Assembly: GCF_000732725.1 (NCBI RefSeq)
Contig: NZ_JPNB01000003.1
Coordinates: 186,001 to 250,000, forward strand
Origin: Kineothrix alysoides
GTDB lineage: Bacteria > Bacillota > Clostridia > Lachnospirales > Lachnospiraceae
Direction of reading: 5' to 3'
DNA length: 64,000 bases
Below, in pieces: positions 42,939 through 52,467 of the stretch; within the stretch, counting starts at the first letter, position 1; each line of letters starts with the position of its first letter. The notes under the pieces were generated by a model, which searched no databases, was not told the origin of the DNA, and worked only from the letters and a program-made list of their open reading frames with translations. The translations under genes were made by a program, and so were the position numbers.

Positions 42939-43862
42939 TTATTTCTCCCACAATAGCTTAGGATAATCCCCTTCTTCCTTCATCTTCTGAATGGCATTTA
43001 CAACAGTCTGTTTATCTTCTTTATAAGTAACGCCGTACCAGCGGTCGTAGGATTTCAGTACCGTTACCTCCGCCTTATCCTTCTCCAGCAGTTCATTTAC
43101 CACACTGGGAAGAAAATACTCGCATTTCAGCGGATTTTCTTTTAAACCTTTTTCAAGAAAAATCGGAAAGCCAGAAACAAGCTCCTTCATGAAGCTTGCG
43201 GTAAAGCCCCACATATTCATGGATACCGTACTACCCTTGGGGATTACGTGCCAGGACGCCCCCTCATCCTCCGTATACGCAGTATCTTCTCCTCTTTTTT
43301 CGATATGAGTTCTCTCCGTAATTCCCTTTAAACGGCTGTTTTCGTCGGTCTCACATACACCTCTCGCCACATGGCCGTTTTCTGTCAGCGTGTTTTCCAG
43401 AACATAGCCCACCATGGCATATCTGTATTTTCCGCCGTCCTCATGGGTAGTCAGGTAACCATAAATCTGTGCAAACGCACTCCTTCCATAATAATCGTCC
43501 GCATTGATGACGACGAAGGGGCCATCCACTACTTCGGCACAGCTAAGCACCGCATGGCCGGTTCCCCATGGCCTCTGCCTTCCCTCCGGTACCTTTGCAG
43601 GCGACGGTATATTTCCAATCTCCTGAAATACGTAAGTCACTTCCATAAAGGACTCGATACGCTTACCAATAACTTCCCTAAAATCCTTCTCATTTTCCCT
43701 CTTGATAACGAAAATCACCTTTTCAAATCCGGCCTTTACCGCATCAAATAGGGAAAAATCCATAATGATATGTCCGTTTCCATCTACGGGGTCTATCTGC
43801 TTCAGTCCTCCGTAACGGCTTCCCATGCCTGCCGCCATTATTATCAGAACGGGCTTTTTCAT
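42939..43862 (-). CDS. Nucleotidyltransferase-family protein (sugar-1-phosphate type)
   Basis: A 307-aa protein with the GT-A nucleotidyltransferase fold. The nucleotide loop is MAAGMGSRYGGLKQIDPV near residue 9, and VINADDYYGRSAF near 118 contains the metal-binding Asp pair. It resembles glucose-1-phosphate uridylyl- or thymidylyltransferases but lacks clear GalU signatures, so the sugar and nucleotide are unknown. It should activate a sugar phosphate for polysaccharide synthesis. GAGGAGG precedes the start. It is monocistronic with its own terminator. Confidence 0.8.
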   Translation of the reverse strand: MKKPVLIIMAAGMGSRYGGLKQIDPVDGNGHIIMDFSLFDAVKAGFEKVIFVIKRENEKDFREVIGKRIESFMEVTYVFQEIGNIPSPAKVPEGRQRPWGTGHAVLSCAEVVDGPFVVINADDYYGRSAFAQIYGYLTTHEDGGKYRYAMVGYVLENTLTENGHVARGVCETDENSRLKGITERTHIEKRGEDTAYTEDEGASWHVIPKGSTVSMNMWGFTASFMKELVSGFPIFLEKGLKENPLKCEYFLPSVVNELLEKDKAEVTVLKSYDRWYGVTYKEDKQTVVNAIQKMKEEGDYPKLLWEK

Positions 43863-44042
43863 CTCAGTTCCTCCTCTTTCATCGCTTTTCTTTTATAAAA
43901 TATAGGCTTTATTTTCCTACCTTCATAAGATATACTTTATATTATAATTTGATTATAAGTTTTTATATTGTCAATTCTTTATACTATTGTATCTCTTTTT
44001 TGTAAAAAATGCACTAATATTATTACTTTAACATTATTATCC
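43863..44042. other. A/T-rich leader between divergent genes
   Basis: No gene. A/T-rich, must contain the leftward promoter of the nucleotidyltransferase. Followed by repeat B copy 1. Confidence 0.35.
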
Positions 44043-44179
44043 GTTACAGTTCAGCCTTCCATACCGCGAAATCAAAATTGTATCTCTATACAATTTGCGG
44101 GGGCTGCAAGTGCAAAATGCAGTTTTATCGCATTTTGTGTGCATACATGTTGCTGTTTAGCCGAAGACTGAACTGTAAC
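44043..44179. repeat. Palindrome-ended repeat B, full copy
   Basis: GTTACAGTTCAGCCTTC at the left pairs with GAAGACTGAACTGTAAC at the right (one mismatch), 137 bp overall. An inner stem is ATGCAGTTTTATCGCAT. It ends 26 bp before an AraC-family start, so it probably lies in that gene's leader. A truncated inverted copy is at 61047. Confidence 0.8.
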
Positions 44180-44205
44180 AATTATTCTATTTGCGGAGGC
44201 CAAAT

Positions 44206-45114
44206 ATGTCTTACGAAAGTATCACTTTAAAAAAAGAATTTATCATAGACAACCTCGTTTCCATCCACCACTACGAATATATGAGTGCGTTTGTTCTAAA
44301 GGAAGAAACGCATCCGTTCTGGGAACTTATCTGTGTGGACAAGGGAACCGTCAACGTAACCGTGAATCAGGAAACTCATACTCTGAACAAGGACGATATT
44401 ATGTTTCTTAAGCCGGGAAAGGCTCACAGTGTGCAATCTAACGGCTCTGCAGCCCCACATTTGATTATCATCGGTTTCGAATGCGGCTCTCCTTCCATGA
44501 ACTTCTTCGAGCATAAGGTATTAGAGGTCACGCCTTTAGGAAGTACGCTGCTGGGAAATATTATCCGCGAGGCCTATCTTACCTATTCCGGCCGCATGGA
44601 TGACCCGACCTGTCAAGAGCTCATACGCAGGGAGGAAACTTCCATTCCCTTCGCTTCCGAACAGCTTATCCAACTCTATCTGCTGCAGTTATTAATCCAG
44701 TTAAAACGAAGCGCTGGCGTGAATAGTTCTTCCATCGCCGCTATTCCCAAGTCCTCCCGCCAAAGGGGAGAGGACGAGCTTTTTTATAAAATCGTCGCCT
44801 ATATGGAGGAGAACATCAGCACCAAGCTGACAATACAACAGATATGCAAGGATAATCTGGTGGGACGCTCCCTTTTGCAGAAGATGTTCAAGGATCATAC
44901 GAGCTGCGGTATCATCGATTATTTCACCATTATGAAGATAAATGCGGCCAAACAGCTTATATGCGGCCAACAAATGAACTTCTCACAGATTGCCGATAAG
45001 CTGGGATATAATTCCATCCATTATTTTTCCAGACAATTCAAGCATATCGCGGGCATGACTCCTTCCGAATATCAAGCTTCCGTCAAAGCCGGGCATGAGC
45101 CGCCCGCGTTATAG
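44206..45114 (+). CDS. AraC-family transcriptional regulator
   Basis: A 302-aa regulator. The N-terminal cupin (residues about 20-95: HPFWELICVDKGTVNV, then LNKDDIMFLKPGKAHSV) is the effector pocket. The C-terminal double helix-turn-helix covers about 200-300: LTIQQICKDNLVGRSLLQKM, then FSQIADKLGYNSIHYFSRQF and GMTPSEYQAS. It probably binds a sugar and controls nearby or distant carbohydrate genes. It starts at 44206 with GCGGAGG upstream. It overlaps the convergent Cthe_2159-like gene by 6 bp at its 3' end. Confidence 0.9.
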   Translation: MSYESITLKKEFIIDNLVSIHHYEYMSAFVLKEETHPFWELICVDKGTVNVTVNQETHTLNKDDIMFLKPGKAHSVQSNGSAAPHLIIIGFECGSPSMNFFEHKVLEVTPLGSTLLGNIIREAYLTYSGRMDDPTCQELIRREETSIPFASEQLIQLYLLQLLIQLKRSAGVNSSSIAAIPKSSRQRGEDELFYKIVAYMEENISTKLTIQQICKDNLVGRSLLQKMFKDHTSCGIIDYFTIMKINAAKQLICGQQMNFSQIADKLGYNSIHYFSRQFKHIAGMTPSEYQASVKAGHEPPAL

Positions 45115-46806
45115 CGCCGGACCTATTTCACCGCCCGGCGGTGTCTGTCCATCCGGAGGCATCTGACCATCATCCGTCCGCTCACTACCCTGAGGTATCT
45201 GACCATCATCCGGTCGCTCACTGCCCTGAGGTACCTGACTTCCGTCCGGCCGCTCACTGCCCTGAGGCATCTGACTTCCGTCCGGCCCCTTACCCTCCCA
45301 GTTCATCTTTTCCCCTCCTCCGCCAAAGCCGCTTAGCTGTCCATTGCTTGTAGCTATGCCGGATAAAGTAATCTCTGCCGTCTGTTCACCGCAAGTCAAG
45401 GTATAGGTCCCATCTTTTAAAAGATCAGGAGTGCTTATCAGAACCGACTGATATTGTTTCTGCGGCGTAACGGATATTATCACATTGCCGTCCGCATCGG
45501 TAAGTACCGCCTCTGTTCCTGCCGAAGCTGCGGAAGTAAGGTTATTTAATAAGGAATACTGGGTGGAACTGTCCGAAAAGCCCTGCGCCATACCGGAACT
45601 ACCGGTTACTACGAAGGTCCCCCCCGTAATCTGCGCGCTTCCGTTATAATCCAAGCCAGCATTTCCGTCATCTTCAGGACCGCTTATATGAGCGGTTCCT
45701 CCCGTTACATATATGGAGCCATTGCTGTCAATCCCATCCCCGCCCGCATCTATCGTAATTGTGCCGCCGTTTATAGCGATATAGCAGTTCGTATCATTTC
45801 CCATTTCTCCGCCCCTGCCAAAGCCGCCGCTCTTTTCGGTTTCTGCAGAGCTGTTACCGCTGGCCGCATTCAGTCCGTCATCCTGAACCCTAATATCTAT
45901 CATACCCCCGTCAATGACTAAGGCTGTTCCTTCGATTCCTTCCTGCCCATTCAAAACGTTAATCTCTCCCCCGCAAATATATACATAGCCTTTGGTAGCA
46001 TCGTCGCCGTTTTTGGACTGTATTCCATTGCCATCCGTTACCGTCAGATTAAAGGTTCCATCTTTGATCTTCACGCAATCCTTTCCGTTCAAAGCATCCT
46101 TTAACGCCGTGATATTAAGTGTCCCTCCGGTTATGATGAGGTCGTCCTTAGAAACGATTCCATGCTTATAATTTCCGGTAATATTCAATACTCCACTGCC
46201 ATTAACCGTCAAATCCGCCTTGCTGAAAATAACCGCATCCACGTTGTTGTCATCGCTCTGAATGCGCTCTGCGCTATCGGTCAGCGTGTTCTCACTTCCT
46301 TCCGCTAAGGTAATGAATATCTTATCTGCATTTTTAATATATATAGGAGCATTATCTGCAGAAGAAAGTGTAACTCCGTCCAACACGAGCTGCACTTTAT
46401 CGGTATCCTCTGCATCCACTACGATTTGTCCGTCCATAAGCGTTCCCGACAGCACATAGGTGCCCTCATCGCTAATTGTCACTATATTTCCCTCTGCCTT
46501 CGCCCCGTCTCCTGATACCTCGGCGCTCTCCCCTTTTAAAGCGATTAATACCGCCGTGCTCTCTTCATAACCTATGTCTAAATCTCTGGCCGTGAATTCT
46601 TTGTCCACCTCTACCTGCGATTCCGCAGACACTGATGCCGACGTCTGCACACTCGGATCGCTGTCCGAAGCTGTCTGCGTACTGGCAGCTACTTCTTCCG
46701 CTTCCTGCGTATTGCTTCCTTGTGCGTTTCCGCAGCCCGTTATAAGAGCTGCCACAAGCAAAGCTGCTGCCAAGCCTTTCAACCTTTTTCTTTTTTTATT
46801 TTTCAT
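45109..46806 (-). CDS. Cthe_2159-like carbohydrate-binding lipoprotein (DUF4353)
   Basis: A 565-aa exported protein; lipobox LITGC near residue 22, then an acidic Ser/Ala/Glu linker. The main part (residues about 90-450) is a repetitive beta-structure with runs such as ISDEGTYVLSGTLMDGQIVV, ADKIFITLAEGSENTLTDS and GGTLNITALKDALNGKDCVK, as in the Cthe_2159 family, a calcium-dependent polysaccharide-binding parallel beta-helix. The C-terminus is a Pro/Gly/Ser tail of 12-residue repeats (GSERPDGSQVPQ), probably spanning the cell wall. It is the last gene of the VTC-DUF4956 operon, about 98 bp after DUF4956. The start at 46806 follows AAGGTAAGGA. Confidence 0.82.
   Translation of the reverse strand: MKNKKRKRLKGLAAALLVAALITGCGNAQGSNTQEAEEVAASTQTASDSDPSVQTSASVSAESQVEVDKEFTARDLDIGYEESTAVLIALKGESAEVSGDGAKAEGNIVTISDEGTYVLSGTLMDGQIVVDAEDTDKVQLVLDGVTLSSADNAPIYIKNADKIFITLAEGSENTLTDSAERIQSDDNNVDAVIFSKADLTVNGSGVLNITGNYKHGIVSKDDLIITGGTLNITALKDALNGKDCVKIKDGTFNLTVTDGNGIQSKNGDDATKGYVYICGGEINVLNGQEGIEGTALVIDGGMIDIRVQDDGLNAASGNSSAETEKSGGFGRGGEMGNDTNCYIAINGGTITIDAGGDGIDSNGSIYVTGGTAHISGPEDDGNAGLDYNGSAQITGGTFVVTGSSGMAQGFSDSSTQYSLLNNLTSAASAGTEAVLTDADGNVIISVTPQKQYQSVLISTPDLLKDGTYTLTCGEQTAEITLSGIATSNGQLSGFGGGGEKMNWEGKGPDGSQMPQGSERPDGSQVPQGSERPDDGQIPQGSERTDDGQMPPDGQTPPGGEIGPAL
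45160..45295. repeat. 36-bp tandem coding repeats in the lipoprotein tail
   Basis: About four units encoding GSERPDGSQVPQ-type 12-mers. In frame, so copy number can vary without breaking the gene. Confidence 0.75.
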
Positions 46807-46904
46807 ATTAATCCTTACCTTTCTCATTAATAGTCTTACTTTTTTCATTAATAACCCTGCCATTACCATAGTCTGCAAATTTTAAAACTGCCATTACCTT
46901 TATA

Positions 46905-47570
46905 TTAAAGCTCTTCGCTTCCCAAGCATATTCTTCCGCAGGTTATTTCCAGGTTCCCGTTTCTGCATCGTAAATCATCGATAAATTCCTTTTCCTGCTC
47001 CTTATCCCGCAGTGCAATCCGGTACTCCAGCTTGTAAAGGCTGCCCATATTGGCAGTCTTCACTCTGATAAGTTGTGACTTCGTCGTATATTTTTCGAAT
47101 AAATCATCGAATACTCCGGTATAGTCCAGGCCTTCCGGTATGGTAATCCTTAGTTCCTTGTCCTTCTTTCCCGGCTCACCAAAATCGGTGATATTGTAAA
47201 GGATGCTCACACCTCCAACAATTACCACAAAAATTATAGCTGCCGTAATATATCCGGTACCGGTGGCAAGACCTATTGCCATAGAAAGGAAAATGCTGCT
47301 GATTTCCTTGGCGCTTCCCGGTATGGAACGGAAACGCACAAGGCTGAAGGCGCCCATTACGGCTATTCCGGTTCCCAAATTTCCGTTTACCAGCATGATC
47401 ACCATCTGTACCATGGCCGGAAGCAGCGCCAATGTCATAATAAAGCCTTTGCTGCTGTCGTTGTACATGCTATGTATCCAAGCGATGGCTGCCCCCAGAA
47501 GCAGGGAACAAACGATGCAGATTAAAAAGCCCTGTATGGAAAATGTATCGGTTAATATCGAGTTAAGCAT
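46905..47570 (-). CDS. DUF4956 membrane protein
   Basis: A 221-aa protein with four membrane segments in the first 125 residues (LICIVCSLLLGAAIAWIHSM, IMTLALLPAMVQMVIMLV, a GTGIAVMGAFSLVRFRSIPG loop, and TGYITAAIIFVVIVGGVSIL) followed by a cytoplasmic domain. The motif MGAFSLVRFRS is the most conserved stretch of DUF4956. Its role is unknown. Members are commonly encoded next to VTC-like polyphosphate polymerase proteins, as here, where the genes overlap by 8 bp. AAGGAGA precedes the start. It is likely to be a membrane partner of the VTC-like protein. Confidence 0.88.
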   Translation of the reverse strand: MLNSILTDTFSIQGFLICIVCSLLLGAAIAWIHSMYNDSSKGFIMTLALLPAMVQMVIMLVNGNLGTGIAVMGAFSLVRFRSIPGSAKEISSIFLSMAIGLATGTGYITAAIIFVVIVGGVSILYNITDFGEPGKKDKELRITIPEGLDYTGVFDDLFEKYTTKSQLIRVKTANMGSLYKLEYRIALRDKEQEKEFIDDLRCRNGNLEITCGRICLGSEEL

Positions 47571-48309
47571 ATTTTATCTCTCCTTTTCGTATCGTGAATT
47601 CATTTTTCTTTCCTATATTCTGCCGGGAATACTGATAGCCCCGCCCGTATTTTGAAAAAGACACCGGATAGATGTTCAGTTCGTCCAGCATATGGGAAAG
47701 CCATAAGGGCATGGCACCCGCAATCTTGATTTCCATAAGTCTCTGTCCCTTCTTCAGCAAGGGACTGCCCCATACTCCAGCTTCCAGATGCAGTTCTTCT
47801 TCCCTCCACAATATGTCGCTGTCAAAGGTAATACGCAGTTTTGAATCCTCAATGCCGTACATGGCAATTCTATTATAAGAGATATACATGGCAGGCTGTA
47901 AATTTTTGTAAAATTTCAGAAACCAGTCGATTTCCCGGACAATTTGACTTGTCCTCGGAGCCGGAAGGTTGTCGTAAAGATAGTGTTCACTTTCTATCAG
48001 CTCCATTTCTTCTCTTCTTTTGTATACGACTCCCTTATATTTCTTCTTCAATTCCACGAATACCGGAGTACCCTCCGCAGGCGTTCCATAGCTTCTAAGC
48101 CTTAGCTTTTCCTTATATACCGGCTTCTCTAATGAGCTGCAGATCAACTGATGGTCCGGTGTATCGAAGTAGATATTGCATATTGTGGTCTTACCAAAAT
48201 GGTCAATGACCATATGGCCCTCCAGCCGTTCTTTTAACAATTTATATGTATTCTCACTGAGTAAATATTTCTTTTCATACCGTTTAAAGGTTCCCTGGTA
48301 TTGGCTCAT
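47563..48309 (-). CDS. VTC-domain (polyphosphate polymerase-like) protein
   Basis: A 248-aa soluble protein of the VTC/CYTH tunnel fold. The basic residues lining the tunnel are present: FKRYEKKYLL near residue 7, KEKLRLRSYG near 65, and VELKKKYKGVVYKRR near 84, with Glu residues (PVFVELKKK, LMEIKIAGAMP) that bind metal. In yeast VTC4 this domain makes polyphosphate from ATP. In bacteria the homologues are untested in most cases. The start at 48309 has GGAGGG upstream. It leads the VTC-DUF4956-Cthe_2159 operon, whose promoter has CTTAAA boxes shared with a two-component system. Confidence 0.85.
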   Translation of the reverse strand: MSQYQGTFKRYEKKYLLSENTYKLLKERLEGHMVIDHFGKTTICNIYFDTPDHQLICSSLEKPVYKEKLRLRSYGTPAEGTPVFVELKKKYKGVVYKRREEMELIESEHYLYDNLPAPRTSQIVREIDWFLKFYKNLQPAMYISYNRIAMYGIEDSKLRITFDSDILWREEELHLEAGVWGSPLLKKGQRLMEIKIAGAMPLWLSHMLDELNIYPVSFSKYGRGYQYSRQNIGKKNEFTIRKGEIKYA

Positions 48310-48351
48310 CCTAATCCCTCCTATCATTTGCATGTTGCTTTTGATAGGTTC

Positions 48352-48407
48352 ATTGTATCGCCTGTACCTAAAACGAACCTTAAACTTTACTTTAAATTTA
48401 CTTAAAG
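48352..48407 (-). promoter_or_regulatory. Promoter with 11-bp-spaced boxes of the VTC operon
   Basis: Three direct repeats CTTAAA, CTTTAAA, CTTAAAG start at 48379, 48390 and 48401, 11 bp apart, followed leftward by a -10 box TACAAT (48352-48357, minus strand). The nearest box begins 22 bp from the -10 box and covers the -35 position, as for OmpR/PhoB-activated promoters. The same boxes lie at 53381 and 53392. Confidence 0.7.
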
Positions 48408-48411
48408 TTTA

Positions 48412-49293
48412 TTATAAATTCTGTTCGAGTACAAAATTCCAAAATACTTCCGCATTGGTAGGCAACACGTGATGTCGTTTGCGAATCATAGATAAAAAGG
48501 AAATATGTTCCGGAGCAATAATATTTAAGTATGCTAATTTACCGTTATCGGTATACCGCTTCACGGAAACAGGACTGATGGCGATTCCCATATTGGATAT
48601 GATCAAAGGGATAATACTCGCAATCTGATTATATAGACACAATACATGGCAGGGTTTTGAAATTTCCAAAAACCAATTATGAATTTCGCTTTGCAAAGGC
48701 TGTCTTGAAGGAATAAATAAAGGCTCCTCACATAGCTCGTGCAATTGTATCGTCGTCTGTGCAGCCAATGGGTGGTCCTTGCTTACAACCGCTATCCAAG
48801 TTTCTTTTTTCAGGGAAACTGCTTCAAAATTCGATGAATTAAAAGGCTCGCGGATAAAGCCGATTTCGGCTATACCCTGCTCCAGCCTCTGACATATATC
48901 ATTGCTGTTGCCGCACCATATATCATAGCTGATGAGAGGGTATCTCTTTTGAAAAATGGGGATAATATCGGGCAGTATACTGGCACTGCATGTCTCCGTC
49001 ACGTCGATGGAAAGAAATCCTTTTACGGTTTGCTCTCCCATTTGCGTTAGCTGCTGGGTCGTATGATTGGCCATATTTAAAATATGTTCTGCCTGCTGCG
49101 CCAAGTATTTACCTTCTTCGGTCAACTGAATCTTACGCTTTCCGCGAATGAACAGAGAAACGCCCAGCTCCGCCTCAAGCTGTGCCAGCTGACGGCTTAA
49201 AGGAGGCTGAGAAATATTCAGTTTCCTGGCCGCGTGTGTAATATTTAATTCCTGAGCCACAGTAAGAAAATATTGTAATGTTCTTAATTCCAT
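48412..49293 (-). CDS. LysR-family transcriptional regulator
   Basis: A 293-aa LysR-type regulator. The helix-turn-helix covers residues 1-60 (LNITHAARKLNISQPPLSRQ, then LAQLEAELGVSLF) and a substrate-binding domain follows (about 90-290). The start at 49293 (MELRTLQYF) has AAAGG upstream and fits the family's usual beginning. It is divergent from the YoaK-like gene and probably controls it. The effector is unknown. Confidence 0.9.
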   Translation of the reverse strand: MELRTLQYFLTVAQELNITHAARKLNISQPPLSRQLAQLEAELGVSLFIRGKRKIQLTEEGKYLAQQAEHILNMANHTTQQLTQMGEQTVKGFLSIDVTETCSASILPDIIPIFQKRYPLISYDIWCGNSNDICQRLEQGIAEIGFIREPFNSSNFEAVSLKKETWIAVVSKDHPLAAQTTIQLHELCEEPLFIPSRQPLQSEIHNWFLEISKPCHVLCLYNQIASIIPLIISNMGIAISPVSVKRYTDNGKLAYLNIIAPEHISFLSMIRKRHHVLPTNAEVFWNFVLEQNL

Positions 49294-49382
49294 ATTTATA
49301 ATACCTTTCAAGTATGATATAGGATATATTATATGTATTTTAGATAATCAAGTCAATGTGCTATTCTATTGTGCGTAGTATA

Positions 49383-49436
49383 CTGTTCACAGTTTGGTCT
49401 TCCGCTAAACTGTAACATAGAAGGCCGGATAGTAAC
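49383..49436. repeat. Degenerate piece of repeat B/E
   Basis: ACTGTTCACAGTTTGGTCTT and CTAAACTGTAACAT resemble the ends of the elements at 44043 and 36671. Lies in the LysR/YoaK intergenic region. Confidence 0.45.
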
Positions 49437-49495
49437 GATTCCTGCACAGAAATACCATCTCACTGTATTTCGTATTTACAGGCTATGAGAAAGGC

Positions 49496-50200
49496 ATGGT
49501 TATCATTATGATTAAATGGATCAGAAATGAAATAGATTTACTTTTACATTATAATATGTCGATGGTCGGCGGTTTCTTAGGCGCGTACGCCTTATTGGAA
49601 AGAGGGGGGAATTTCGGTTCCTCACAAACTTCGAATATGATATATTTAATGGTCGGCTGGCTTCATGGAAGCGTGAGCGAAATACTAATTCACACATTCT
49701 CTTTGCTTATCTACATCATTACGTTGATCATCGCTTTCCTTCTGCCGAAATATGTTAAGACCGATATGCGCTGCATTTGTATCGTTGCGGAAGTGACAGG
49801 CGCTTTATTTACAGGCTTTTTGCCTGCCAAAATAAATCCTATCGTCGCCCTTTATCCGATCTTTGCGATGACCGGCTTACAATGGGGGACCTTCAGCGGC
49901 GCAAAGGGATATGCCAGCTCCACCATTTTCTCCACCAACAATTTAAGGCAGACCGTTTATTCCTTCACAGAATATTGCCGTACAAAGGAATCAGCAGAAC
50001 TGCAAAAATTTAAATTTTTTATGTTAACCCTTATTTTCTATCATTCAGGTGTCGTCATTGGATTTATTTCAGTAGTTAACTGGCATGTAACAGGGATTTG
50101 GATGTGCATCGCTCCGCTTATTACTGCATTTACTTTATTGACCGCCGCAACGGCGGCGCAGCGCAGAACAGATTTTGAAAACCTCGCTCAAAAATCTTGA
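49496..50200 (+). CDS. YoaK/DUF1275-family membrane protein
   Basis: A 234-aa membrane protein with six predicted segments. GGFLGAYALLERGGNFGSSQ then TSN near residues 22-45 is the conserved DUF1275 stretch, and FSTNNLRQTV near 143 the second. Family members (YoaK) are widespread and have no proven substrate. The start is taken at 49496; an ATG at 49508 (MIKWIRNE) is equally possible because the AAAGG lies close to the first. It diverges from the LysR gene and is followed by an aldo/keto reductase gene. Confidence 0.85.
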   Translation: MVIIMIKWIRNEIDLLLHYNMSMVGGFLGAYALLERGGNFGSSQTSNMIYLMVGWLHGSVSEILIHTFSLLIYIITLIIAFLLPKYVKTDMRCICIVAEVTGALFTGFLPAKINPIVALYPIFAMTGLQWGTFSGAKGYASSTIFSTNNLRQTVYSFTEYCRTKESAELQKFKFFMLTLIFYHSGVVIGFISVVNWHVTGIWMCIAPLITAFTLLTAATAAQRRTDFENLAQKS

Positions 50201-50261
50201 CTTCCCTTCTATTTAAAGCAATACTATGGATAGTACCAATAACCATATAAGGAGACAAATT

Positions 50262-51257
50262 ATGTATGAAGCATCATCTTCACGCTATCAATCTATGACC
50301 TATTCTCATTGCGGCGGCAGCGGCCTGCAATTGCCGGCTATTTCTCTCGGCCTTTGGCACAACTTCGGAGATACCGCTTCCTATGAAAATATGAAGCAGT
50401 TATGCTTTACCGCCTTCGATAACGGCATCACCCATTTCGATTTGGCAAACAACTACGGCCCTGCTCCGGGCAGCGCTGAAAAGAATCTGGGAATTCTGCT
50501 GGAAGAACATTTCAAGACATACCGGGATGAGCTGATCATCAGTACGAAGGCCGGCTATGATATGTGGGAGGGCCCTTACGGTAACTGGGGCAGCCGTAAA
50601 TATCTCATCGCCAGTCTGGACCAGAGCCTAAGGCGTATGGGATTGGATTATGTAGATATTTTCTATCATCACCGCATGGATCCCGACACTCCCTTGGAAG
50701 AGACTATGGGGGCACTGGCACAGTGTGTAACAAGCGGCAAAGCGCTGTATGTAGGACTTTCCAACTATGACGGAGAAACCTTAAAAAAGGCTTCCGCTAT
50801 ATTGGATGAACTGCACTGTCCATTCATCATCAATCAAAACAGGTATTCTATCTTCGACCGTTCTATCGAGGAAAATGGCCTGAAAAAGACCGCCGTAAAG
50901 CTGAAAAAAGGAATTATCGCATTCAGCCCTTTAGCTCAGGGCATGCTCACCGACCGGTATTTGAATGGCATCCCGCAGGACAGCCGTATTATGACCGACG
51001 GACGCTTCTTGACAGGCTCCTCTTTGACCGGGGAGAAGCTGGCGCAGATACAAAAGCTTAATGAAATGGCGAAAGACAGGGGACAGACCTTGGCAGAAAT
51101 GGCATTGAGCTGGATCCTTCGCGACGGCATGGTAACCAGTGTTCTGATTGGCGCATCCAAACCGTCGCAGATTCTCGATAATATCAAAGCCTTGGCAAAT
51201 ACGTCCTTTACAACGGACGAGCTTGAGCAAATCGATAATATTATAAAGTTACAGTAA
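50262..51257 (+). CDS. Aldo/keto reductase (YghZ/GprA-like)
   Basis: A 331-aa AKR-fold oxidoreductase. Catalytic set: Asp in HFDLANNYG near residue 57 with Tyr 62, Lys in ISTKAGYDMW near 100, and His in YVDIFYHHRMD near 137. SWILRDGMVTSVLIGASKP near 289 binds the NADP phosphate. It resembles YghZ-type L-glyceraldehyde-3-phosphate reductases, which detoxify aldehydes. The start at 50262 has AAGGAGA 7 bases upstream. Its 3' end overlaps the convergent histidine-kinase gene by 17 bp. Confidence 0.9.
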   Translation: MYEASSSRYQSMTYSHCGGSGLQLPAISLGLWHNFGDTASYENMKQLCFTAFDNGITHFDLANNYGPAPGSAEKNLGILLEEHFKTYRDELIISTKAGYDMWEGPYGNWGSRKYLIASLDQSLRRMGLDYVDIFYHHRMDPDTPLEETMGALAQCVTSGKALYVGLSNYDGETLKKASAILDELHCPFIINQNRYSIFDRSIEENGLKKTAVKLKKGIIAFSPLAQGMLTDRYLNGIPQDSRIMTDGRFLTGSSLTGEKLAQIQKLNEMAKDRGQTLAEMALSWILRDGMVTSVLIGASKPSQILDNIKALANTSFTTDELEQIDNIIKLQ

Positions 51258-52467
51258 ATCTTATGGAGCGCCCATCATCGCTTTTGGCTCCTATTTTTCC
51301 ATGATGGGCCTCCACAATAGACTTGGCGATGGACAGTCCTATGCCGTAGCCGCCGGTCTCTCTGGAACGGGAGCCGTCCGCCCGATAAAAACGGTCGAAC
51401 AGCTTATCAAGATTCTTCGTATCCAGTTCAAGCACAGTATTGTATACCTCCAGCTTCACTCCTTTTCTTGCTGCCGACAGAGTGACCCTTACCGTGCCGC
51501 CTTCGTCAGAATATTTCATGGCATTATCTACCAGAGTGGAGACTAACTGCTGGATGCTGTTCTCATCTCCGTGGAACATAAGTCCGGGCTGGATATCCAT
51601 TCGAAAGTTCTTACTTTGCATCTCCGCTACTGGTCGGAAGGAGCCTGCGATTTCTTCTACGGTTATGCTTAAGTTCATATCTACAAGCGCCAGCTTCAGA
51701 TTGTCCTCCTCCATCCTTGAAAGCATGAGCAGGTTTTTCACCAGCTTATCCAGTCTGCACGTCTGGTTGCGGATACTGGTAATCCATTCGCTGCTTCCTC
51801 CTGTCAACTCCAACACATCCGCATTCGCCGATATAATCGCTATAGGTGTCTTTATCTCGTGCCCTGCATCCGTAATAAATTGTTTCTGCTTCTTAGCATT
51901 TTCAATAATAGGCTTAATAGCACGTCTGGAAAATACAGATACCAGGAGGAACATGAGAACGAGGGTTATAACTGCTACCCCGCAGGAATTGAGCAAGAAT
52001 TTCGTTGCGGTAGAAATCTGTTCCCTGCAAAACACAAAAATCAGCATATACCCATCTGAATTCCGAACGAGAGAATATTTGTAATCGTCCGTATAACCGC
52101 TTTCTTTACTGAAGGAGAGTACCTTAGCGGCATAGTTCATCGCGGCCTCAGAAGATATGGCGATATGGCTCGTATCAATTTCCATAATATCCCCATCTTC
52201 TCCTATTTTCACAACAAAATATCTGGTTGCGAACTGTGTCTCCTCGTTCATTTCGAAATCAGAACGAAAACCACCCTTCGGAGGGTCCTTTTTTTCGAAC
52301 TTAGGGAACTTCCCTTGGTTCTGCGATAAAATATCGATTGCCCCGTTCAGACGCTGCTGCATCTGGTACACATTGATTCCGTTAATGGTACCGATTAAGA
52401 GCATCATTACCAAAAGCAGCGAGCCCATGGTAATCATAATGAATTTTCTCTGTAATTTCTTAATCAT
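51241..52467 (-). CDS. Two-component sensor histidine kinase
   Basis: A 408-aa membrane kinase. Membrane segments near residues 11-31 and 168-188 enclose an extracytoplasmic sensor of about 135 residues with no recognisable fold. HisKA: ITDAGHEIKTPIAIIS, phosphoacceptor His near 213. ATPase motifs: VDNAMKYSDEGG (N box), FYRADGSRSRETGGYGIGLS (F and G boxes). Its start overlaps the regulator gene by 8 bp and CTGGAGG precedes it. The pair probably autoregulates and drives the VTC operon through the CTTAAA boxes. Signal unknown. Confidence 0.9.
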   Translation of the reverse strand: MIKKLQRKFIMITMGSLLLVMMLLIGTINGINVYQMQQRLNGAIDILSQNQGKFPKFEKKDPPKGGFRSDFEMNEETQFATRYFVVKIGEDGDIMEIDTSHIAISSEAAMNYAAKVLSFSKESGYTDDYKYSLVRNSDGYMLIFVFCREQISTATKFLLNSCGVAVITLVLMFLLVSVFSRRAIKPIIENAKKQKQFITDAGHEIKTPIAIISANADVLELTGGSSEWITSIRNQTCRLDKLVKNLLMLSRMEEDNLKLALVDMNLSITVEEIAGSFRPVAEMQSKNFRMDIQPGLMFHGDENSIQQLVSTLVDNAMKYSDEGGTVRVTLSAARKGVKLEVYNTVLELDTKNLDKLFDRFYRADGSRSRETGGYGIGLSIAKSIVEAHHGKIGAKSDDGRSIRFTVTL